Shown: one piece after another, positions 6,181 to 11,504 of the stretch
Layout of the letters: every line of letters starts with the position of its first letter
How positions within the stretch are numbered: position 1 is the stretch's first letter
NCBI GenBank assembly: GCA_030834835.1
Contig: JAUQXD010001447.1
Coordinates: 1-11,504, forward strand
Source of the DNA: Thermoflexales bacterium
GTDB taxonomy: Bacteria; Chloroflexota; Anaerolineae; Fen-1058
DNA: 11,504 bases
Reading direction: 5' to 3'
The notes under the pieces: generated by a model
The model's database searches: none
What the model saw: only the letters and a program-made list of their open reading frames with translations
What the model was told of the DNA's origin: nothing
Translations under genes and position numbers: made by a program

Positions 6181-6890
6181 GACTGGGCTCCTGCGGGGAT
6201 CAACTGTCGAAGACCGGCCGTGTCTGAACTCGCCTTGATGCCTTTGACTAAAATCCAGACGCCGATGACAAATTCAAAGGGGACGTAGGGCGCGTAGAAG
6301 AAAGACGGCAGGGTATAGCCAAACATCTGAGACACGGTTCCGATCAGCATCGGGAAAACCGTGATGAGGCCCCAGAGAGACAGAGCGTGCGGAACAAGGC
6401 CTGATTTGTAGAGCAGGTAATAAAACAGTATTCCGCCAGGACAGAAGACTAACATGTGCAGCGTGTTTCCAACGAAATCCATGGATTCATAAGCCACCTG
6501 GCCCAGCGTTTGCAAATAAGCGGGATGCCCGGCGGCTGCAAATTCCTGACTGATGCGCAAGAGCGAGAAAGCCCCCAGTCTACTGGCAGCCAGCAGCGCT
6601 ACTTCCAGAAGATAAAACCCCAGGGCCGTCAAGGCAATTTTTTCGTTCTGCTTCCTCAAGGTGATAAACAGTAGGGCCCCTAAAGCGGTGACGCCCAGAG
6701 CAGTGAGCATATCAACCAAAATGTTGGTCCTCATCAACCAGGGGTTATCCGCAATCTTGAGCATGGTTTCGCCGATGTTTCCCGGCACAAACCAGGCCTG
6801 TTTCAGAAACACTCCGCTGCTGAAAGAAGTAACAAACTGAAGCAGAAATGCCGCGCCTAAAACTTTTGAAGTATTGTTGGTCGTATTCAT
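6177..6890 (-). CDS. DUF4386 family integral membrane protein (237 aa)
   Basis: The ATG at 6888-6890 follows AGGAGACAAAA, a good ribosome binding site. About six hydrophobic segments are visible, including VLGAAFLLQFVTSFSSGVF near the N-terminus, ILVDMLTALGVTALGALLF, and the family-typical C-terminal half: GGILFYYLLYKSGLVPHALS, LWGLITVFPMLIGTVSQMFG and PFEFVIGVWILVKG. The length is normal for DUF4386, whose members are membrane proteins without an assigned biochemical role. It is the middle gene of the operon: 53 bases after the 90-aa small-protein gene, overlapping the aminotransferase start. It is homologous to the partial protein at the right edge (shared GGxxxxYxLYxxxLxPxxLSxWGL and VWxxVKG pattern), so this family recurs around the duplicated cassettes. 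Confidence 0.9.
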   Translation of the reverse strand: MNTTNNTSKVLGAAFLLQFVTSFSSGVFLKQAWFVPGNIGETMLKIADNPWLMRTNILVDMLTALGVTALGALLFITLRKQNEKIALTALGFYLLEVALLAASRLGAFSLLRISQEFAAAGHPAYLQTLGQVAYESMDFVGNTLHMLVFCPGGILFYYLLYKSGLVPHALSLWGLITVFPMLIGTVSQMFGYTLPSFFYAPYVPFEFVIGVWILVKGIKASSDTAGLRQLIPAGAQS

Positions 6891-6943
6891 TTTTGTCTCC
6901 TGATTGTGATCGATTTTGGTGTAAACAAGCCGCCCACGCCAAT

Positions 6944-7216
6944 TTACGATTTGACCTCTGACACATCTGCCTGGTCGGGTTCGACAGGACTGACCGAGAC
7001 CAAAGGCATACCCAAATCACGCACTCTTTTGAGCAACCCATGCAACGCGGCCTGATCGACCACCGGGCCGGTTAGAAGCGTATCGCCGTTGTCGGCCAGC
7101 GTGATGCTCAAGCCGCCGAACCACTCGGCCCACTCGCTGCCCAGCTGGCCCTTGAGTCTGATCTGATAGGCTCGTGGTTCATTGGAATCAGTTGTCGGGC
7201 TGAGTTCGTTTGGCAT
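6944..7216 (-). CDS. Small conserved protein of unknown function, cassette B copy (90 aa)
   Basis: Paralogue of the product at 952-1236. The two share YxIRLKGxL, the W..WF segment, LADNG/LAEDG with T.LTGP, and DQAALHGLLKRVRDLGMPLVSVSPVE. The genes are also close at DNA level across the last 90 or so bases of the conserved part, with most differences at third codon positions, so both copies appear to have been kept as proteins. Starts at ATG 7214-7216; no strong ribosome binding site is visible, and an 18-base inverted repeat directly abuts the start codon. No signal peptide or membrane segment. It lies 99 bases after regulator B and heads the operon with the DUF4386 and aminotransferase genes. 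The N-terminal 15 residues and the acidic tail differ from the paralogue. Function unknown. Confidence 0.85.
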   Translation of the reverse strand: MPNELSPTTDSNEPRAYQIRLKGQLGSEWAEWFGGLSITLADNGDTLLTGPVVDQAALHGLLKRVRDLGMPLVSVSPVEPDQADVSEVKS

Positions 7217-7234
7217 GGCATCGCTCGCGATGCC
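7217..7234 (-). promoter_or_regulatory. Inverted repeat abutting the start codon of the 90-aa gene
   Basis: GGCATCGC-TC-GCGATGCC (plus strand) is a perfect eight-base inverted repeat ending one base before the start codon. In RNA it would form about seven pairs with a CGAG tetraloop, in place of a normal ribosome binding site. It may be an operator or a translation-limiting hairpin; no counterpart exists at the 94-aa gene. Confidence 0.45.
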
Positions 7235-7237
7235 AGC

Positions 7238-7243
7238 ACTATA
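7238..7243 (-). promoter_or_regulatory. Candidate -10 box of the 90-aa gene operon
   Basis: Minus-strand TATAGT matches the -10 consensus at five of six positions. No convincing -35 lies 16-18 bases upstream, as is common for activator-dependent promoters. A start near 7231 would put the paired repeats at 7277-7294 at about -46 to -63, close to the position inferred for the array before the 94-aa gene. Confidence 0.4.
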
Positions 7244-7276
7244 CTCGCCATGCAGTGTTAACGTCTAGACACTTTG

Positions 7277-7294
7277 GTGTTGATTGAGGTGTTG
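7277..7294. promoter_or_regulatory. Operator-like repeat pair, cassette B
   Basis: Plus-strand GTGTTG-ATTGAG-GTGTTG: two hexamers with a 12-base period around ATTGAG. The counterpart at 1304-1321 is GTGGTG-ATTGAG-GTGGTG. The spacer is identical, and the one base that differs in the hexamer differs in both half-sites. It lies 60 bases upstream of the start of the 90-aa gene, between it and regulator B. Candidate binding site for the adjacent MalT-type regulator (inference). Confidence 0.55.
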
Positions 7295-7511
7295 TTTCAG
7301 GGGAGAGGGGAAATCTTACAGCAAGCCCAGCTCGCGGGCGCGGGCGATGGCTTCGGTGCGGCTTTGAACCTGGAGTTTGTCGAAGATTCTGCGGTTATGC
7401 CCTTTGACCGTGTCCAGCGCCAGGAACAACCGCGCGCTAATCTCTCGGTTCGAGAGTCCCTGGGCAATCAGGTTTAGTATTTCTAACTCGCGTTGGCTCA
7501 ATGGCTCTACC

Positions 7512-7690
7512 ATTGTTGATTGCTGACCATAGTCCCCGAAGCGTAGCGGAGCGGGATTGCTGATTGCTGATTGTAGCTTTGCCGCCGGTTGCGTAAAGGC
7601 TGCCAGGATTTTGTCTGCATGCTCGATGATCTGCTGATTTTCACGATGCTTTTGCTTTTCAATCAGCACTCTAAAATCAGCAATCAACAA
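7512..7690. repeat. Repeat units flanking the linker block in regulator B
   Basis: ATTGTTGATTGCTGA (7512-7526) recurs as its exact reverse complement at 7676-7690, with more ATTGCTG units at about 7557-7574 beside CCCCGAAGCGTAGCGGAG (7533-7550), itself a near-palindromic motif. They translate in frame as QSAISNPAPLRFGDYGQQST on one side and LIADFRVLI on the other side of HADKILAAF, the equivalent of HKLLAAF in regulator A. A different repeat family occupies the same two linker positions there. Confidence 0.65.
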
Positions 7691-9094
7691 TCTCATCGCT
7701 TCGCCTTCGTCTACGAAGAGACGGATGAAGCCGCCCGGCTCGGCCAACGCCAGCGCATCACCTAGCAGTTGCACAGCCTTGTCCTTTTCACCATGCGCGC
7801 GGAGAGCAATCGCCTGTAGCACCATCACCTTGAGCCGTTCATCCTGCCAACCCTTTGCTTCCATCTGCTGGCGCAACGTCTTCAGTATCTCCAATGCAGC
7901 CGCTGAGTCTCCCTGGGCCAGGTATATCCGCGCCTGGCTGATGGGGAGATCATGAGTCTGCACGAGACGAGCGGCGGCCGCTACATCGCCCTGCCGAAGC
8001 AGCGTCAGCACTTGCGCCGCCGCTACCTCAGGCATGCGCTGCACAAAGTTCTGTTCGCGCGTGGCTCGATCGGTTTGAGCTAAAATCGCGGCCGCGCCGT
8101 TCACATCGCCCTGAGCCAGTTTCAAGCGGGCGAGAAACACTTCACAGAGGATGAATCGATCCAGTAAGTGGCCATACTGCCGCGCCAGTAGCAGGGCCTG
8201 CTGCCCGTGCTGCTCGGCGGCGTCCAGATCGTTCCACTCGTAGCCGATTCGGGCCAGGCCAAGCTGCGCTTCAGCGGCATTCGGCAGCGGCTGATCGCTC
8301 ACCAGCTGCAGCACACGCCGATAGGTCTCGGCCGCCCGATACAGCTGGTTCTCCAATTCCTGTAACAGCCCCAGGTGACTGAGCGCTAATATCGTGGAGA
8401 ACATTCCCCCGGACGCCTCGCTGATCGATAAGGCTTCTACTAAAGCCCGGCTGGCCGCGGCGCGGTCACCCTGAAGCTGGTAGGCAACCGACAGCGTCCA
8501 GTTAGCCGTAAAGCGAAAAGCCAGATTCTCGGGTGGCAGATACTCCAGGGCGCGGTGCGACTGGATAATCACGGTTTCTGGCTGATACTGAGTGAGCGCC
8601 AACGTGGACCTGGCGGCGGCAATTTGTCCGATCAGGTCGCGGGTTTGAGCATCAAGACCGGCGTCTTTCAAGGCTATTTCAGCCGCTTGTAGTTTCTCTT
8701 CGATGCCCGTCGTCTGGCCGGCCGTCAACGCCATCGTGGCCGACCTCACCCACAACAAGGGCCTGGCATCCAGCACGGACTTCGGCAGCGACGCCAGCCA
8801 CTCCAGGATAACGTTCAGTGCGCCGCGAAAATGCAGGGGGATCCCTTTGCCCTCCATCAGGCGCTCGGCGCGCTCGACATCATGGGCCGCAGCCGCATGC
8901 TGAAACGCCTCGATCTCCAGGCCATGGTCTTCGTACCACTGGCTGGCACGGATGTGGAGTTCGGCGATATCTCCAGGCGTGAGACTATGCCCCAGGCGCT
9001 TTCGCAGTAAATCCCCAAAGAGATGGTGATAGCGATACCACTGCCGATCGTTATCGAGGGGAACGATGAACAGGTTGGCGTGTTCGAGATATTC

Positions 9095-9165
9095 AAGGAT
9101 GAAGGATGAAGGCGGATGATGAGCGAGTTATTTTCTTCATCCTTCCGCCTTCCGCCTTCATCCTT
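9095..9165. repeat. 71-bp inverted repeat element that carries the frameshift of regulator B
   Basis: Arms AAGGATGAAGGATGAAGGCGG (starting at 9095) and CCGCCTTCCGCCTTCATCCTT (ending at 9165) flank a 15-base centre (gagcgagttattttc). The length is 3n+2. The upstream frame reads it as KDEGGRRKDEENNSLIIRLHPSS; the downstream frame reads its end as PSSFIL and enters LEYLEHANLF. Related to the repeat at 1593-1696. Confidence 0.8.
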
Positions 9166-9876
9166 TCCCAGAACGGCATCACACAGGGAGCCGCACAGGC
9201 GATCGAGGATCGACGTCCGCAGCAAGAAAGTCTGGATGCTTTCAGACTGCTGTTGCAGGACTTCTTCAATTAGATAATCCAGCACAAAATGGTGGCTGCC
9301 GGTGAAAGATTGGATGAAACTGGCCGTGTCTTGATGTCCCTGCATGGAGATCGGCCCTTGCAAAGCAAGGGCGGCAAGTTGCAGGCCTGCGATCCAACCT
9401 TCGGTGCGATTCTCTAGCACGGCGATGTCTTCCGCTGAAAGATTCAGCCCCATCACTCGATTGAGAAACTCGGCGGCTTCGGCGGGCGTAAATCGCAAGT
9501 CGGTGGCGCGCAGTTCGGTCAACTGACCTCGCACGCGCAGGCGGGCCAGCGGGAGCGATGGATCTTCTCGGGTGGCGATGACCAGGTGCAGCTGCGGCGG
9601 CAAATGCTCGACCAGAAAGACAAGAGCCTGATCCACGGGTTGGGAATCAATCACGTGGTAATCATCCAGCACCAGGATGAAGTTGTCCGCGAGGGTGGTG
9701 ATGTCATTGAGCAGAGCCGTCAGAATCGCCTCGGTTGGCGGCGGCTGAGGCTGCGAAGCGTGAAGCGCAGCCAGCGCCCCTGCGCCAATCTTCGGCGCGA
9801 TCGTCTGCGCCGCCGCGACGAGGTACACCAGAAAACGAGTGAGATCATTATCCCCTTCGTCCAGCGACAACCAGGC

Positions 9877-9928
9877 GACCCTCACCCCTTCCCCTCTCCC
9901 TGAGGGTGAGGGGTTAGGGGTGAGGGTC
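9877..9928. repeat. 52-bp palindromic element inside regulator B ATPase domain
   Basis: Perfect 13-base terminal inverted repeats GACCCTCACCCCT and AGGGGTGAGGGTC with a nested CCCCTC...GAGGGTGAGGGG. Read in frame as TLTPNPSPSGRGEGVRV. This kind of palindrome, with its LTPNPSP peptide, is known from many bacterial genomes as a dispersed element. It is at the same codon position as the more decayed copy at 3904-3962. Confidence 0.85.
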
Positions 9929-10122
9929 GCAATCCATTCGCTGACCAGCGTGGTCTTACCAAAACCGGCGGAGGCCGAGATGAGAGTCAGCTTGCGTCCA
10001 AAACCCTGGTTGTGGTGCAGACCCTCGTTCAGCCGTTCGATTAAGCGGGAGCGATGGACAACGTTAGGCCGAGGGCGAGGGATATACAGTTTCGTGGCTA
10101 AAATGGGCGCGGACATAGACCC

Positions 10123-10151
10123 ATTATAGAACACGCCCCACAATTCAAGAA
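10123..10151 (-). promoter_or_regulatory. Promoter of regulator B, predicted leaderless
   Basis: TATAAT (10123-10128) and TTCTTG (10146-10151) with a 17-base spacer, identical to those of regulator A. Six bases separate TATAAT from the ATG at 10114-10116; two of these six differ from copy A while the promoter core is unchanged. Confidence 0.7.
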
Positions 10152-10178
10152 GTGTCCCAACGAAGATCGGAACACTTC
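10149..10178 (-). other. Conserved RNA hairpin between oxidoreductase and regulator B (copy B)
   Basis: Minus-strand stem GAAGTGTTCC / GGGACACTTC, ten pairs with one U-G, loop GATCTTCGTT. It starts four bases after the oxidoreductase stop codon and ends at the -35 of regulator B. It may act as a weak terminator or transcript 3'-end structure for the oxidoreductase. See copy A at 4173-4202. Confidence 0.6.
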
Positions 10179-10181
10179 ACA

Positions 10182-11102
10182 TCACACCGTGATGACGACA
10201 TTTCCCTTCTTGTGTCCCGTGTCCACGTAGTGGTGCGCCTCGATGATCTGGGCCATCGAATAGCTGCGATCGATGACGGGCTTGATCTTCCCCGCTTCGA
10301 TGAGGCCCTTGATGGTCAGCAGATCGGCCAGTTTTTCGCCGTTGCCGGAAGCCTTGTGCACGTTGAGATAGATCCCGGTCGGCTTCAACGCCCGTTTGCT
10401 TTGCGACTCTGACAGCTTGCCCACGGCATCAAATACCACGTCGTAGGTTTCGCCGCTGTGCGTGAAGTCTTCGCGCGTGTAATCCACCACCCGATCGGCC
10501 CCCAGAGATTTCACGAGTTCCAAATTGGCGGCGCTGCACACGCCGATCACTTCGGCTTCAAAGTGATGTTTGGCCAGCTGCACCGCGCACGTCCCCACCG
10601 CACCGGACGCGCCATAGATCAGAACTTTTTGCCCGCGCTGGATGTCCCCGTTTCTAAGACAACGCAGGGCCGTCATCCCCGCACCCGGCAGGGCGGCTGC
10701 TTCTTCGTAGGTAAGATTGATCGGCTTGATCGCCAGCATCCCGTCTTCAGGCAGACACTTGTATTCGGCATAGCCGCCAAAGTTCACGCTCAGTGTGGAC
10801 GCAAAAACTTGGTCACCTGCTTTGAAGCGTGCCACCGCTTTACCAACAGATTCAATCTCGCCAGCGAGTTCCATTCCCAGGATGGGCCGCTTGGGATGGC
10901 GAATTCCCAGAAAAAGGCGCGCCATCAATTTCTGCCAGCCAGCGACGGGCAGGTTGAGACTGCGCATGATCGTGTCGCCGATGGTGACGGTGGTGGCGTG
11001 AATCTTGACCAGAACCTCGTTGTCTTTGGGCGTAGGCTGTGCGATCTCTGTAAGATGAAGCACTTCCGGTGAGCCATAGTGTGTGTAGACGATAGCTTTC
11101 AT
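10182..11102 (-). CDS. MDR-superfamily NAD(P)H-dependent quinone oxidoreductase-like protein (306 aa)
   Basis: Medium-chain dehydrogenase/reductase, cytosolic. The N-terminal GroES-like domain opens [17 protein letters not shown] and contains [18 protein letters not shown]; the Rossmann domain has [19 protein letters not shown] (about residues 163-181), the AxxGxxG nucleotide-binding motif of zinc-free quinone oxidoreductases, and ends in the typical KGNVVITV. No zinc-ligand cysteine cluster is visible, so quinone/enone reduction with NADPH is likelier than alcohol oxidation; the substrate cannot be read from sequence. Length is a little short of the usual 320-340. ATG at 11100-11102 with GGAG about ten bases upstream. 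It follows the partial DUF4386 gene by 66 bases, probably one operon. Its last codons belong to the segment duplicated next to regulator A, which makes this the likely parental arrangement. Confidence 0.92.
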   Translation of the reverse strand: MKAIVYTHYGSPEVLHLTEIAQPTPKDNEVLVKIHATTVTIGDTIMRSLNLPVAGWQKLMARLFLGIRHPKRPILGMELAGEIESVGKAVARFKAGDQVFASTLSVNFGGYAEYKCLPEDGMLAIKPINLTYEEAAALPGAGMTALRCLRNGDIQRGQKVLIYGASGAVGTCAVQLAKHHFEAEVIGVCSAANLELVKSLGADRVVDYTREDFTHSGETYDVVFDAVGKLSESQSKRALKPTGIYLNVHKASGNGEKLADLLTIKGLIEAGKIKPVIDRSYSMAQIIEAHHYVDTGHKKGNVVITV

Positions 11103-11168
11103 GACGACAACTCTCCGTTCTTTTGATTGGGTGGTTTATCAGAAAGACAGGGAAATAGGGGTGAGGCT

Positions 11169-11504
11169 CTAATGGGCCTCAGTCAATTTCTTGACTGCAT
11201 CCTGGTTGAAGCCCTTGACGATCATCCAGACTGCAAAGACCATTTCTTGAATGGCAGTTGGGACCAATAAGAGCCCTATTCCCACCCCGATTTCTGGCTG
11301 CAAATGCAGCGGACCAAACATGCTTACAATGTGGGCAATGGGGTACAAGACTGCGCCAATAAGACCCCAGCCTGACAGCCACCGAGGAATGAGCTTGGTT
11401 TGATAAAACAGGGCGAACATCATCATCGTACCGACGCTGAAAACGATTCCCCCGATCATTGGGATCCAATGTCCTGCGGCGATGAGCATAGAACCCAGTG
11501 TTTG
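11169..11504 (-). CDS. Partial DUF4386 family membrane protein (5' end outside window)
   Basis: The open frame enters from the right edge (QTLGSMLIAAGHW) and ends at TAG 11169-11171, giving the last 111 residues. Three hydrophobic segments are visible, including IPMIGGIVFSVGTMMMFALF, then KLIPRWLSGWGLIGAVLYPI and VFAVWMIVKGF, the C-terminal pattern of DUF4386 proteins shared with the product at 6177-6890. The Met at 11487-11489 is internal to the domain, so the true start is outside the window. Probably co-transcribed with the oxidoreductase downstream. Role unknown. Confidence 0.8.
   Translation of the reverse strand, partial: QTLGSMLIAAGHWIPMIGGIVFSVGTMMMFALFYQTKLIPRWLSGWGLIGAVLYPIAHIVSMFGPLHLQPEIGVGIGLLLVPTAIQEMVFAVWMIVKGFNQDAVKKLTEAH

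Larger units (their letters stand above)
7316..10116 (-). pseudogene. MalT-type LuxR-family regulator B, frameshifted
   Basis: Paralogue of regulator A, about 930 codons. The start MSAPILATKLYIP is at 10114-10116. The first piece has a P-loop SAGFGKTTLV, an in-frame repeat peptide LTPNPSPSGRGEGV, VAWLSLDEGDN, Walker B FILVLDDYHVI, and runs in frame to LCGSLCDAVLG at about 9166. The frame then changes inside a 71-base repeat (9095-9165). The second frame is open from 9127 and resumes recognisable sequence as LEYLEHANLFIVPLDNDRQW, through WYRYHHLF, a TPR-like helical sensor and a LuxR helix-turn-helix (PLSQRELEILNLIAQGLSN, then DTVKGHNRRIFDKLQ), stopping at 7316-7318. Upstream promoter and ATPase half are close to regulator A; sensor and DNA-binding domain are divergent. 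Unless the frameshift is a sequence error, the protein is cut after the ATPase region, or the C-terminal part is made from an internal start such as ATG 8855-8857. No clear terminator follows. Confidence 0.85.
10117..10200. repeat. 84-bp direct repeat, copy B (copy A at 4141-4224)
   Basis: Ungapped match, 74 of 84 positions by my count, covering the oxidoreductase 3' end, the hairpin, the promoter and the bases up to the regulator start codon. The similarity continues into both regulator coding regions to about 9017 and 3120. Confidence 0.85.

Noticed and set aside
7296..7315. Intrinsic terminator after regulator B
   Set aside because: The C/T-rich stretch after the stop does not fold into a stem followed by a T run, so regulator B may read through into the 90-aa gene.
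9095..9165. CRISPR-like array in the repeated GGATGAAGG / CCTTCATCC units
   Set aside because: No regular repeat-spacer pattern, units are shorter than CRISPR repeats and directly adjoining, and they lie inside a coding gene.
9354..9372. Perfect 8-base inverted repeat with AAA loop in regulator B as a terminator or mobile end
   Set aside because: It is inside coding sequence, has no T tract, and corresponds to an in-frame LALQGP insertion relative to regulator A; probably a small local duplication.
11093..11110. Similarity between the oxidoreductase start region (atgacgacaactctcc) and the remnant at 4217-4232 as a second duplication edge
   Set aside because: Only about ten contiguous bases match; the 84-base ungapped match to the oxidoreductase 3' end explains the remnant far better.

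Overview
The window carries about twelve genes or gene remnants, all on the minus strand, so it is described from high to low coordinates. It looks like a bacterial chromosomal accessory region. Large MalT-type LuxR regulators, DUF4386 membrane proteins, an MDR quinone oxidoreductase and short palindromic elements that read as peptides such as LTPNPSPSGRGEG inside genes all suggest a Chloroflexota-like bacterium (Anaerolineae or Chloroflexia). That placement is inference from gene style; no rRNA or marker gene is present. No tRNA, CRISPR array, transposase or phage gene was seen.

Layout from right to left: (1) a 5'-truncated DUF4386 membrane protein (11169-11504) followed by an MDR/quinone oxidoreductase (10182-11102); (2) a MalT-type regulator, here called regulator B, with one frameshift (7316-10116); (3) a three-gene operon: a small conserved protein of unknown function (6944-7216), a DUF4386 membrane protein (6177-6890), and a two-part class V aminotransferase/cysteine-desulfurase-like protein (4240-6180) whose start overlaps the previous stop as ATGA; (4) an intact MalT-type regulator, regulator A (1396-4140), ending in a clear intrinsic terminator; (5) a second operon: a paralogous small protein (952-1236), a membrane HELSH (HExxH) protein broken by a stop codon and a frameshift (300-919), and a partial membrane protein (1-244).

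The main feature is a duplicated cassette: conserved RNA hairpin, putative leaderless promoter, MalT-type regulator, operator-like repeat pair, small protein of about 90 residues, then membrane or redox genes. The two copies are mosaic. The 84 bases upstream of the regulator start differ at only 10 positions, and the ATPase halves and the small-protein genes are also closely similar, but the sensor (TPR-like) halves and DNA-binding domains have diverged. The sites upstream of the two small-protein genes diverge in step: on the minus strand CACCAC-CTCAAT-CACCAC for A and CAACAC-CTCAAT-CAACAC for B, with both half-sites changed alike. This fits two insulated regulator/operator pairs made by duplication followed by replacement or divergence of sensor and specificity. 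It is inference from one sequence, but it is concrete and testable. A leftover of the oxidoreductase 3' end next to copy A suggests the duplication direction (B-like locus to A).

Palindromic repeats have repeatedly entered the two regulator genes: in frame at the same ATPase position in both, in frame on both sides of a conserved linker block in both (different repeat families), and out of frame once in regulator B, where the reading frame is lost.
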